The notes: generated from the sequence alone by a model not told the origin. 8,696 bases of DNA from Aquificota bacterium (GCA_026987085.1 JALSNH010000186.1:1-8696); one strand, 5' to 3'. Numbered from the stretch's first letter, positions 1 to 6,216 are shown. Program-made: numbers and translations.

Positions 1-176
1 CCCAAAGGTTGGGCAAATCTCCCACTTCCAACCCCCACCTCGAGTGAGAAGTTGAACCTTCTATCCTCCAAAAGGTTTTTTAAAAGAAGAACCTCAGAGA
101 GGTAGAGGTTGTTATTTCTTTCGAACCAATTCTCGTATTCTTTAGTAAACCTCTCAAAGGGTTCGATTTTTGCCAT
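1..176 (-). CDS. Class I SAM-dependent methyltransferase, N-terminal part (runs off the left edge)
   Basis: Reading leftward from an ATG at 176 gives an open frame of 58 codons to the window edge, beginning MAKIEPFERFTKEYENWFER. It continues with a helical stretch and then LEVGVGSGRFAQPLG at about residues 44-58. The early F-x-x-F-x-x-x-Y-x-x-W-F pattern followed by a glycine-rich E-V-G-x-G-x-G-R-F loop is typical of small class I methyltransferases, where that loop binds S-adenosylmethionine. The substrate cannot be told from this fragment. The gene starts 12 bases after the stop of the flavin-reductase-like gene on the same strand, so the two are probably co-transcribed. The only purine-rich run before the start, AGGA, touches the ATG and is too close to be a good ribosome binding site. 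The frame and family are well supported; the exact start is fairly sure. Confidence 0.8.
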   Translation of the reverse strand, partial: MAKIEPFERFTKEYENWFERNNNLYLSEVLLLKNLLEDRRFNFSLEVGVGSGRFAQPL

Positions 177-188
177 TCCTACAAAAGG

Positions 189-764
189 TTAAACTTCAAT
201 TTCGTTATCCACAATAAGGTATCTTTTTCCACCGAGCCTTCCAACCACACCTTTTGAGCTTTCTAGGAGCTCAGGCTCATAATGAAAAGCTACTATTTCT
301 CCAATTACCAAATCCATAGGAGTTTCGCCTATTTCGATAATTTTGTAAACCTTACATTCCAATGCGGCTTTAACTCCCTTTATTCTTGGAACCTTTACGA
401 CCTCCGAAGGTTCCAACTCGAGTTTTAAAACTTCAACCTCACTCTCTTCGGGAGGAAAATCCTTTCCACTTTCCACCATAGGTTTTAAAAACTCCTCCGT
501 AGGTAGGTTTATTACAAACTCCCCCGTTCGGCGGATATTTCTACCGGTATCTTTAGGAGTTCCATCTTTCCTTTTTCCGATAGAAACCATTACTAGTGGA
601 GGTTTTGAAGTTATCCCGTTATAAAAACTAAAGGGAGCAACATTTACCTTTCCATTTTCAGACAAAGTAGTTATCCACGCTATAGGTCTTGGCACTATCA
701 AATTGAACATCAAACGGGCTACAAGCTTCCTATCCACCGAAGGATTTAAAACCAAATGTTCCAT
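189..764 (-). CDS. Flavin reductase-like FMN-binding split-barrel protein
   Basis: This 191-residue protein belongs to the flavin-reductase-like domain family, whose members bind FMN in a split barrel and usually act as dimers in the cytoplasm. The family pattern is clear: IVPRPIAWITT at residues 23-33, N-V-A-P-F-S-F-Y-N-G at 41-50, KPPLVMVSIG at 54-63, a KDTGRNI segment at 71-77, EFVINLP at 82-88, and the closing VGRLGGKRY at 174-182. Length is normal for the family. Members include flavin reductases partnered with oxygenases, but many are uncharacterised, so the electron donor and acceptor are unknown here. The ATG at 764 matches the expected N-terminus, although no Shine-Dalgarno sequence precedes it (the bases just before are AATCCGCT). 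It follows nadC on the same strand after 106 bases that contain a good promoter candidate, and it probably heads a two-gene unit with the methyltransferase. Confidence 0.88.
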   Translation of the reverse strand: MEHLVLNPSVDRKLVARLMFNLIVPRPIAWITTLSENGKVNVAPFSFYNGITSKPPLVMVSIGKRKDGTPKDTGRNIRRTGEFVINLPTEEFLKPMVESGKDFPPEESEVEVLKLELEPSEVVKVPRIKGVKAALECKVYKIIEIGETPMDLVIGEIVAFHYEPELLESSKGVVGRLGGKRYLIVDNEIEV

Positions 765-836
765 AGCGGATTAAATTAAAACGTGAAAAATCTATAAAAC
801 GGTGTCTGTTTTTGGCAGCCGAGCTCTCAAACTGCA

Positions 837-865
837 ATCATAAATACGGAGTTTTAATTTGCCAA
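837..865 (-). promoter_or_regulatory. Candidate sigma-70 type promoter for the flavin-reductase-like gene
   Basis: On the minus strand TTGGCA (860-865) and TATGAT (837-842) are separated by exactly 17 bases. That is close to the TTGACA and TATAAT consensus with ideal spacing. Transcription would start near 830 and give a leader of about 65 bases before the ATG at 764. The site lies just downstream of the nadC stop, so the gene could be transcribed separately from nadC. This is a pattern match only. Confidence 0.5.
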
Positions 866-870
866 CTATA

Positions 871-1707
871 TTAAAGAAATTTCATAGATAGGTCTAACCA
901 GCGGGCGGAATGGATAATTGAACCGGAAGATATGTAGTCAATACCTGTAGCTGCGTAATTACTTATGTTGCTTTCATTAATACCTCCCGACACCTCTATC
1001 TTGGTGGAGCTATTTAAAGATTTAACAATTTCAACCGCTTTTTTAACCAACTCTAACGGAAAGTTATCCAACATTACAATATCAACCTGCAAATCTAATG
1101 CTTCTCTCAATTCATCTAAATTGGAAACTTCCACCTCTATTTTGTAAACCGGTGGAATAAGTTTTCTGATTCTTTTTACAGCCTCTGTAATACTACCTGC
1201 CACCTTTATATGGTTATCCTTAATAAGGACCATATCGTAAAGGGCATATCGGTGGTTTTCTCCACCCCCTACTTTTACAGCATATTTTTCAAACAATCTA
1301 AAACCGGGTGTGGTTTTTCTTGTATCGAGCAACCTTACCGAGGTATCTTTAATTTTTGCAACCATTTGGCGGGTTTTTGTCGCTATACCGCTTAACCTTT
1401 GGAGGATATTTAGAGCTACCCTCTCTCCCATTAAAAGGGTTTTTGCATCTCCTTCCAATTCAAGAAGTACATTGCCTTTATGAAAATAAGAACCCTCTCT
1501 TAAAGCAAATTTTACTTTGTAATCCCCGCCGAGAAGTCTAAAAACCCTTACCGCAAAAGGTAGGCCGGCAATAACACCATCTTCTTTAGCAACTATTACA
1601 GCCCTAACTTTTTCTCCCCTGTAAATTCCTTCTGTTGTTAAGTCTACCCTTCCTATATCCTCAAGTAGGTAGCTTTTTAGCAATTCGTCAACCATTAAAG
1701 GATTCAT
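871..1707 (-). CDS. nadC: Nicotinate-nucleotide pyrophosphorylase (quinolinate phosphoribosyltransferase)
   Basis: NadC converts quinolinate and phosphoribosyl pyrophosphate to nicotinate mononucleotide, CO2 and pyrophosphate, the last specific step of de novo NAD synthesis in the cytoplasm. Counting from the ATG at 1707 (278 residues, normal length), the signature blocks are: LLEDIGRVDLTT near residues 14-25; ERVALNILQRLSGIAT at 95-110; DTRKTTPGFR at 128-137; K-V-G-G-G-x-N-H-R-Y followed by DMVLIKDNH at about 145-166; E-V-E-V at 191-194; MLDN at 212-215; and VSGGI at 239-243. These include the basic substrate-binding residues and the acidic residues of the barrel active site. An in-frame TTG at 1713 and an ATG at 1695 are other possible starts. 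None has a Shine-Dalgarno sequence, and 1707 is preferred as the ATG that keeps the usual short N-terminal extension. nadA and nadB are not in the window. The gene is divergent from pspA. Confidence 0.96.
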   Translation of the reverse strand: MNPLMVDELLKSYLLEDIGRVDLTTEGIYRGEKVRAVIVAKEDGVIAGLPFAVRVFRLLGGDYKVKFALREGSYFHKGNVLLELEGDAKTLLMGERVALNILQRLSGIATKTRQMVAKIKDTSVRLLDTRKTTPGFRLFEKYAVKVGGGENHRYALYDMVLIKDNHIKVAGSITEAVKRIRKLIPPVYKIEVEVSNLDELREALDLQVDIVMLDNFPLELVKKAVEIVKSLNSSTKIEVSGGINESNISNYAATGIDYISSGSIIHSARWLDLSMKFL

Positions 1708-1740
1708 AACCAATAAAACTTTAGTTACTATCCGTATGAA

Positions 1741-1746
1741 TATAAT
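1741..1746 (+). promoter_or_regulatory. Candidate -10 box (TATAAT) for pspA in the nadC/pspA divergent gap
   Basis: A perfect TATAAT lies 15 bases before the pspA ATG, so transcription would begin only about 8-9 bases before the start codon. No good -35 box is seen at 16-18 bases upstream (the bases there read roughly ACTTTA). The hexamer sits inside the short inverted repeat GAATATAATTC (1738-1748). The whole 1708-1761 gap must also hold the nadC promoter, which I could not place convincingly; an overlapping minus-strand TATATT is at 1739-1744. Confidence 0.4.
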
Positions 1747-1761
1747 TCAAAAATCCTGCAA

Positions 1762-2406
1762 ATGGGTTGTACACTTTATGTAATAAGACACGCGGAAAGT
1801 CAGTGGAATCCTATAGGACGCTATCAAGGTCTTTTAAATCCGGACCTTTCAATAAGAGGTGAAAAACAGGCAAAAATCCTTGCCGAGGAGTTAAAAAATA
1901 AGAATATCGAAGTTGTATATACCTCTCCCCTATTGAGAACAAAAAGAACCGCCCAAGTAATAGCCCAAACTTTAAATGTTCCTCTTATAGAGGACGAAAG
2001 GGTGATAGAAATAGACCATGGAATTTGGAGTGGTAAATTGGTCGAGGAAGTTAAAAAAGAGTTTCCCGAAATGTTCGAAACATGGATAAAGGAACCTTGG
2101 AAGGTCGACTTTCCCAAAGGAGAAAATCTAAGGGCGGTATACGATAGGGTCAAATCCTTTATTGAGGAGATAAAACAAAAACATAACAACCAAACTGTGG
2201 CAGTCGTTTCCCATACGGTTCCTATAAGAGCACTTTATTGCGCCGCCCTAAATCTGCCGATAGAGTATTTTTGGAGCTTTGGTTGCGATAACGCTTCCTA
2301 CTCAATAATTAAGTTTGAAAAAGATAGGACAACTCTTCACAAATTGAATATTACCTGCCACCTAGAAAGGGAAGGGCTTTACAAAGAGGCCCACCGGGCC
2401 CTTTAA
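1762..2406 (+). CDS. pspA: Phosphoserine phosphatase, metal-independent histidine-phosphatase type
   Basis: This 214-residue protein is a cofactor-independent member of the histidine phosphatase (phosphoglycerate mutase-like) superfamily. The RHAES motif at residues 9-13 carries the phosphorylated histidine (His10) and Arg9. SPLLRT at 55-60 supplies Arg59, E-I-D-H-G at 83-87 the acid residue, and SHTVP at 150-154 the second histidine (His151). Beyond the superfamily motifs it resembles, as I recall it, the PspA-type phosphoserine phosphatase of Hydrogenobacter thermophilus over its whole length: NPIGRYQGLLNPDLS, EIDHGIWSG, FWSFGCDNASYS, KLNITCHL and the C-terminal EAHRAL. The likely role is therefore phosphoserine to serine, the last step of serine synthesis. 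A phosphoglycerate mutase or general phosphatase role is less likely but cannot be excluded from sequence alone. No Shine-Dalgarno sequence precedes the ATG. A GC-rich hairpin overlaps the last codons. Confidence 0.87.
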   Translation: MGCTLYVIRHAESQWNPIGRYQGLLNPDLSIRGEKQAKILAEELKNKNIEVVYTSPLLRTKRTAQVIAQTLNVPLIEDERVIEIDHGIWSGKLVEEVKKEFPEMFETWIKEPWKVDFPKGENLRAVYDRVKSFIEEIKQKHNNQTVAVVSHTVPIRALYCAALNLPIEYFWSFGCDNASYSIIKFEKDRTTLHKLNITCHLEREGLYKEAHRAL

Positions 2407-2418
2407 AAACTTTTTAAA
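2388..2418 (+). terminator. Possible intrinsic terminator at the end of pspA
   Basis: GGCCC (2388-2392), loop ACC and GGGCC (2396-2400) form a compact GC hairpin inside the last pspA codons, covering the His-Arg-Ala region. It is followed by CTTT, then by a perfect AT inverted repeat TTTAAAAA-C-TTTTTAAA (2402-2418) that includes a run of five T. The hairpin is strong for its size, but the T-tract right after it is only three bases, so termination may be partial. It would separate pspA from the glycosyltransferase gene 34 bases further on. Confidence 0.4.
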
Positions 2419-2452
2419 CCAAAAATTATTTCAACAAGAAATTTTCCTACTT

Positions 2453-3286
2453 ATGAAAAGAGTCTTAATTTACCGCCGTGGAGGTTTGGGAGATACCTTA
2501 TTAACTTTTCCTGTTGTTGAAATTTTAAAAAAAAAGGGTTATTTGGTTGATTACGTAGGAAATACCGATTATTTAAAATTGTTAAAAGCTGTTAATTGGG
2601 TCGAAAATATCTATTTCGAAGTTCCCAACAATTTGGAAAGCTACAATGCTATTTTTCTCTTCTCAAAAAGAAACTTCATTTCTTTTCCAAATGTAAGATT
2701 GATAAATCCTTTTCCTTCAAAGGGTATACATGTATTGCAATACTATTTAAGTGAACTTAATTTAAAGAACTCCTACTCAAGAACTTTTCCATTGAAAGGC
2801 TACCAAAAGTGGAATAGTAAGGTAATACTCCATCCCGGTAGCGGTTCTCCCAAAAAAAATGCTCCCTTAGAGCTCTTTTTAAGCCTCTATTATCGACTTA
2901 AGAATTTGGGTTTTGAACCGCTTTTTGTGTTGGGAGAGGCTGAAAATAACCTTTGGGAGGTTCTAAAAAGTTTCAATACCTACAAGGTGGAAGATATATT
3001 GGAGTTTGCGAAACTTTTAAAGGGAGGTTTAGCATTTATAGGCAACGATAGCGGATTTACCCATCTGGCGTCCTATCTTGGAGTTCCTACCATTGCAATT
3101 TTTGGTCCTACGGACCCTACCCTTTGGAAACCGATAGGTCCCAAGACTGTCGTTATCTATAAAAATTTTCAGTGTTCTCCTTGCTTTCCAAAGGTCTGTT
3201 CTGCAGCTGTAGAGAAAGAATGTCTAAAGGTTATAAAGACGGAGGAAATTCTAACGGCTTTTGAAAAACTGCTTAACCAACTTTAA
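2453..3286 (+). CDS. Glycosyltransferase family 9 (heptosyltransferase-like)
   Basis: This 277-residue protein has the GT-B fold signature of family 9, which contains ADP-heptose:LPS heptosyltransferases of the inner-membrane/cytoplasm face. The N-terminal acceptor domain opens with RRGGLGDTLLTFP at residues 8-20, followed by a strand and helix. The donor domain begins near VILHPGSGSPKKN at 124-136 and contains FIGNDSGFTHLASYLGVP at 195-212 and IAIFGPTDPTLWKPIGP at 214-230. A cysteine set (Cys241, 244, 249, 257), C-S-P-C followed by spaced cysteines, matches the pattern seen in many family 9 enzymes. It is shorter than typical members (about 300-350 residues), mainly between the two domains. 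The probable role is adding heptose or another sugar to lipopolysaccharide core; the exact sugar is unknown. No Shine-Dalgarno sequence is present before the ATG. Its 3' end overlaps the convergent small membrane gene by 14 bases. Confidence 0.88.
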   Translation: MKRVLIYRRGGLGDTLLTFPVVEILKKKGYLVDYVGNTDYLKLLKAVNWVENIYFEVPNNLESYNAIFLFSKRNFISFPNVRLINPFPSKGIHVLQYYLSELNLKNSYSRTFPLKGYQKWNSKVILHPGSGSPKKNAPLELFLSLYYRLKNLGFEPLFVLGEAENNLWEVLKSFNTYKVEDILEFAKLLKGGLAFIGNDSGFTHLASYLGVPTIAIFGPTDPTLWKPIGPKTVVIYKNFQCSPCFPKVCSAAVEKECLKVIKTEEILTAFEKLLNQL

Positions 3287-3482
3287 AAGAATTATATTTG
3301 AACCACCCTATTGCTCCAACTACGGAAGCGGTAATTATAAGGGCTAGTATAAAAGCTATATTTGGCACTATATACCTAAAAGTGGACCACAAATAGAGAA
3401 AAAATATGTAAATGAAATAAACACCAATCAAGACATTTATAACAAGACCTATCAATCTTTTGAAAAAATCTATATGCCGCAT
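3273..3482 (-). CDS. Small membrane protein with two predicted transmembrane helices, unknown function
   Basis: I do not recognise this 69-residue protein. It has a short basic N-terminus (MRHIDFFKR) and two hydrophobic stretches, about residues 10-32 and 40-60, joined by a short polar turn (STFRY), ending in a basic tail. A two-helix hairpin in the inner membrane is the simplest reading. It is a real gene by context: the ATG lies one base after the purS stop (TAA-A-ATG), and a strong Shine-Dalgarno sequence GGTGGAG lies 10 bases upstream, inside the end of purS. It is therefore very likely co-transcribed and translationally coupled with purS. Its 3' end overlaps the convergent glycosyltransferase gene by 14 bases. 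No motif points to a catalytic role. Confidence 0.75.
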   Translation of the reverse strand: MRHIDFFKRLIGLVINVLIGVYFIYIFFLYLWSTFRYIVPNIAFILALIITASVVGAIGWFKYNSFKVG

Positions 3483-3483
3483 T

Positions 3484-3705
3484 TTAAACTTTCTCCACCT
3501 TATAGTCCTCTATAAGGTCATTTACCAAAACCTTTCTCGCTATCTCGTGAACCTGCTCTTCATTTTCGGCTTCCAGAAGAACCAGTTTGCCTACCTTAAC
3601 ATTTTTAACGGACTTATACCCTTTTTCCTTGAGCAATTCCTCTACCGCCCTTCCTTGAGGATCTAAAAGTCCTTTTTTGGGAGTTATTAAAACCCTAAAG
3701 AGCAT
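3484..3705 (-). CDS. purS: Phosphoribosylformylglycinamidine synthase subunit PurS
   Basis: PurS is the small subunit of the three-part FGAM synthase (PurS-PurQ-PurL), which converts FGAR, ATP and glutamine to FGAM in purine synthesis. PurS bridges PurQ and PurL. This 73-residue protein shows the family layout: a first strand FRVLITPKKGLLDPQGRAVEE (residues 3-23, split beta-strand and helix), KGYKSVKNVKVGKLVLLE at about 28-45, and a last helix with EIARKVLVNDLIEDYKVE at 54-71. It is slightly shorter than the usual ~80 residues. purQ and purL are not adjacent. It starts six bases after the epmA-like stop with no Shine-Dalgarno sequence (the bases are GAAACCT before ATG), so coupling to the upstream gene is likely. 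Confidence 0.93.
   Translation of the reverse strand: MLFRVLITPKKGLLDPQGRAVEELLKEKGYKSVKNVKVGKLVLLEAENEEQVHEIARKVLVNDLIEDYKVEKV
3493..3499 (-). promoter_or_regulatory. Ribosome binding site GGTGGAG for the 69-residue membrane protein
   Basis: On the minus strand GGTGGAG lies inside the last codons of purS, 10 bases before the ATG at 3482. It fixes that start and is one of only two clear Shine-Dalgarno sequences at normal spacing in the window. Confidence 0.65.
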
Positions 3706-3711
3706 AGGTTT

Positions 3712-4650
3712 CTATTCTAATTTCCTTTTTATTTGGCGGTAGTAAAGCTCCCATATGGAGTTTAGTCCAAATTTAATAGCCATTAAACGATCAAGTCCTA
3801 TAGAAACTCCGCTGTAGAGTTTCGGTAAATTTTTGTGAATTTCTATAAAGCTCCTATCAATGGGTAAATTTAACCTTCGGGCGGTCAAGCTTATTCTTCT
3901 TTCAACCTCTGAAGGGTCATTGATTTCCGTATAACCGTTGGCGAGTTCTATTCCAAACATATATAGTTCAAATCTTTCACAAATGCCATTTTTACATTTT
4001 GCTAGAGCTCCAAATCCTTCCGGATAGCCGTATATTACCGTTGGGCGCTCAAAACCGAGATATTTTTCCAACTCTATGTAGGCTCTAAAAAAAAGCGTTT
4101 GCAGGTCTTCGTAGGGTTCAAATGGTATGTTTGCCTTTTTAAGCTCCTTTTCAAAAGCCTCTTTACTTTCCAACCGGAGGTTTAAATTTAAAAACCTCTT
4201 AAAGGCTTCTTCTAAAGAGATCCTTTCAAAGTCGGTTTTTATCCTTTGGCCACGGTAGATAATTTCTCTTCCAAAAAGAGTTTTTATTAAATCTTCCAGC
4301 TCATTCATAAGGTAGGTGTAGTCTTTACCTACCTTGTAGTATTCGAGCATTAAAAATTCCACATCATGCAACTTTCCACCTTCAAAATTCCTAAAAACGT
4401 GGCAAATTTGAAAAATATCGCACCTGTAGGAAGCCAGCAGTTTTTTCATACTATATTCGGGAGAGGTATGAAGAAAAAAACGTCTAAAGTTTCCACTTAT
4501 ATCTTGCACTTTGCAAGGAACGGGTTCTATATTTTCATCTAAATTGGGATAAGGTAAAAGGTAGGGAGTTATTACTTCGGTATAGCCCTTTGCTTTATAA
4601 AAATTCCTTACCGTGTTTAAAAATTCTTCGACCTTTTTTAGTTCCTCCAT
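3712..4650 (-). CDS. epmA: Elongation factor P lysine lysyltransferase-like protein (EpmA/GenX family)
   Basis: This 312-residue protein is a stand-alone class II lysyl-tRNA-synthetase-type catalytic core without the anticodon-binding domain, the architecture and length of EpmA (GenX, YjeA, PoxA). EpmA attaches (R)-beta-lysine to a conserved lysine of elongation factor P, helping ribosomes pass proline stretches. Signature blocks are: EVITPYLLPYPNLDENIEP at about residues 25-43 (motif 1 region); LHTSPEYSMKKLLA at 60-73; motif 2 with QICHVFRNFEGGKLHDVEF at 81-99 and MLEYY following; FELYMFGIELANGYTEINDP at 227-246; and motif 3 SGVSIGLDRLMAI at 280-292. Neither the lysine 2,3-aminomutase EpmB nor EF-P is in the window, so the substrate is inferred from the family. 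It lies between hisIE (37 bases upstream) and purS (six bases downstream), probably in one operon. There is no Shine-Dalgarno sequence before the ATG. Confidence 0.88.
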   Translation of the reverse strand: MEELKKVEEFLNTVRNFYKAKGYTEVITPYLLPYPNLDENIEPVPCKVQDISGNFRRFFLHTSPEYSMKKLLASYRCDIFQICHVFRNFEGGKLHDVEFLMLEYYKVGKDYTYLMNELEDLIKTLFGREIIYRGQRIKTDFERISLEEAFKRFLNLNLRLESKEAFEKELKKANIPFEPYEDLQTLFFRAYIELEKYLGFERPTVIYGYPEGFGALAKCKNGICERFELYMFGIELANGYTEINDPSEVERRISLTARRLNLPIDRSFIEIHKNLPKLYSGVSIGLDRLMAIKFGLNSIWELYYRQIKRKLE

Positions 4651-4687
4651 TTAATTGGTAATTCTTACTTTTTTTCTAGTTCCACTT

Positions 4688-5338
4688 TCATTTTGTCTTT
4701 TTTTTGTTGAATCTTCTTCCTAGCTCCTCTAGGATAGAGGTTATATCTATTCCAAGGTATGTTAGGGCGAGAAGCCAATGATATAACATATCGGCACTTT
4801 CATAGATAATTTCCTTTTTATCTCTATTCATTAGGGCTATAAGGGTCTCTACCGACTCTTCTCCAAACTTCTGGACAATCCTATTAAAACCTTCCTTTAC
4901 AAGTTTTGTTGTATAGGAACCTTCCGGGAGGTTTTCTATTCTTTCCTTTAAAAGTTCTTGCAATCTTTGTAAGGTCTCGAAAGGTAAAGGTTTATTAAGA
5001 ACATACTCCCCTTCAATGTTTCTGAAAAAACAGTTTCTTTCTCCCGTATGGCAAGCTTTATTTTTTTCCTGTTCGACTATATAGATAACGGTATCTTCAT
5101 CGCAATCAATTCTGATTTCTTTTACTTTTTGAAGTTCTCCGCTCGTTTCGCCTTTTTTCCAGAGTTTTTGCCTGGAACGGGAGTAGTAATGGGCGTAGCC
5201 GGTTTCCAAGGTTTTCTCAATAGCCTCCCTATTGGCGTAGGCTACCATTCTAACTTCGCCGGTTCTATAATCCTGCGCAACAACAGGTATCAATCCGTCT
5301 TTATTGAACTTTAACTGGTCTATAAATTTTTTGTCCAT
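4688..5338 (-). CDS. hisIE: Bifunctional phosphoribosyl-AMP cyclohydrolase / phosphoribosyl-ATP pyrophosphatase
   Basis: This 216-residue fusion carries out steps two and three of histidine synthesis. The HisE part hydrolyses phosphoribosyl-ATP to phosphoribosyl-AMP, and the HisI part opens the purine ring. HisI (about residues 1-115) shows GLIPVVAQDYRTGEVRMVAY at 15-34, YYSRSRQKLWKKGETSG at 51-67, the metal site DCDED at 78-82, and CHTGERNCF at 96-104 with the zinc-type Cys96 and Cys103. HisE (about 123-210) shows EGSYTTKLVKEG at 139-150, a KFGEESVE stretch at 157-164 with the paired glutamates that bind magnesium, and ESADMLYHWLLALTYLGI at 180-197. Length is normal for the fusion. Other his genes are not in the window. 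No Shine-Dalgarno sequence precedes the ATG (bases ACCCTTGAA). A terminator-like inverted repeat lies just upstream, after the hydrolase gene. Confidence 0.96.
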   Translation of the reverse strand: MDKKFIDQLKFNKDGLIPVVAQDYRTGEVRMVAYANREAIEKTLETGYAHYYSRSRQKLWKKGETSGELQKVKEIRIDCDEDTVIYIVEQEKNKACHTGERNCFFRNIEGEYVLNKPLPFETLQRLQELLKERIENLPEGSYTTKLVKEGFNRIVQKFGEESVETLIALMNRDKKEIIYESADMLYHWLLALTYLGIDITSILEELGRRFNKKKTK

Positions 5339-5363
5339 TTCAAGGGTTATTTTCTTTTACCGC

Positions 5364-5396
5364 AAAAAAATGGTTTGATAAGAAGGAAAACCATTT
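5364..5396 (-). terminator. Terminator-like inverted repeat after the hydrolase gene
   Basis: On the minus strand AAATGGTTT (5396-5388) and AAACCATTT (5376-5368) form a perfect 9-bp stem with an 11-base loop, followed by an unbroken run that makes seven or more T (down to 5364). It begins nine bases past the hydrolase stop, the expected place for an intrinsic terminator. The stem holds only two G-C pairs, weak for a thermophile, so it may be leaky or the T-run may do most of the work. It lies 25 bases before hisIE. Confidence 0.55.
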
Positions 5397-5405
5397 AAGG
5401 GTATT

Positions 5406-6200
5406 TTAGAGACACTCGGGATTTCCTTCGGTTATCACACTTTTAATCCAAGGAACCACCCTTTCATTGAAAAACTCTGGATTTTCAAATGGAGGTAAAT
5501 GTGCAGCATTGGGCACTTCCAGATAAAGGCTACAATTGCTTTCGTCGCAAATTCTTTTAACAACCTCTGGTGGGGTAACCTTTGTATCGTCGCTTCCTGC
5601 AACAACCAAAGTTGGAACATTTAACTCTTTCAAAATGGGAGTGTAATCCGGCCTTTTTGCCATAGCTTTAAGGGCTGCCGCTATACCTTCCTCTGTAGCT
5701 TCCTCCATAATACAGCGGAGCTCTTCCATCTTTTTACTGTTCTTTTTGGTAGCGGGGGAGGTTTGAGCTTCCAACATTGCCTCAATAAGAAATTCTTTGC
5801 CTTCCTTTAAAACTTTTTCGGCAAGCTGATAGCGTTGCTTTTTTCTCTCTTCGTCATCGGCTTCCGCCCGAGTGGCTACAAAAATTAAACCTTCAACCAG
5901 GTCTCTGTAGCGTTTGAAAAGGTCGAACATAATGTAGCCACCCATAGAAACTCCAACGGCTATAACTTTTTTAATACCTAGCTGTTTGAGTTTCCAAACT
6001 ACGTAGTTTGTATACACTTCAAACGGCGGGTCCATATCGAGGGGAGGGGGAGCCTCTCCAAACCCAGGATAATCTACGGCTATGTAAGGAATATTCTCCT
6101 TTTCAAATACCTCAAATTGGTATTTGAACATTTTCTTATTAAGCGGGAATGCGTGTAAGAACAGAACCGCTTTAGGAAAGTGATATCTTGCTCCAATCAT
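5406..6200 (-). CDS. Alpha/beta hydrolase
   Basis: From the ATG at 6200 this is a 264-residue alpha/beta-hydrolase-fold protein, probably cytoplasmic. The oxyanion region LFLHAFPLNKKMF lies at residues 13-25 and DYPGFGEAPPP at 43-53. The nucleophile elbow GVSMGG is at 83-88, with Ser85 as nucleophile. A strand and acid region VVAGSDDTKVTP at 199-210 provides Asp204 or Asp205, and the catalytic histidine is His234 in NAAHLPPFENP at 231-241. The variable lid (about 112-185) is rich in charged helices and does not reveal the substrate; esterase, lyase or haloperoxidase-like activities are all possible. A longer reading from a TTG at 6245 adds 15 residues, but that TTG falls in a likely -35 box and lies upstream of the likely transcript start, so I reject it. 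The gene is divergent from purM. Confidence 0.88.
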   Translation of the reverse strand: MIGARYHFPKAVLFLHAFPLNKKMFKYQFEVFEKENIPYIAVDYPGFGEAPPPLDMDPPFEVYTNYVVWKLKQLGIKKVIAVGVSMGGYIMFDLFKRYRDLVEGLIFVATRAEADDEERKKQRYQLAEKVLKEGKEFLIEAMLEAQTSPATKKNSKKMEELRCIMEEATEEGIAAALKAMAKRPDYTPILKELNVPTLVVAGSDDTKVTPPEVVKRICDESNCSLYLEVPNAAHLPPFENPEFFNERVVPWIKSVITEGNPECL

Positions 6201-6216
6201 AATTTTCAAAAGTTTA

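Noticed and set aside
965..1541. Several short plus-strand open frames across nadC
   Set aside because: They lie wholly within the strongly supported nadC gene on the other strand and have low-complexity, non-protein-like translations.
1824..2189. 121-codon minus-strand frame opposite pspA
   Set aside because: It lies inside the conserved pspA coding sequence, and its translation has no recognisable domain.
3460..3666. 68-codon plus-strand frame opposite purS and the start of the 69-residue gene
   Set aside because: It is opposite two supported genes and has no ribosome binding site or family resemblance.
4665..4691. Eight-codon minus-strand frame (MKVELEKK) whose ATG overlaps the hisIE stop as ATGA
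   Set aside because: It looks like a coupled leader peptide before epmA, but it is too short and featureless to separate from chance in a lysine- and glutamate-rich, A-rich stretch.
5048..5314. 88-codon plus-strand frame opposite hisIE
   Set aside because: It is antisense to the conserved HisI domain, with a phenylalanine-rich translation typical of a reverse-complement artefact.
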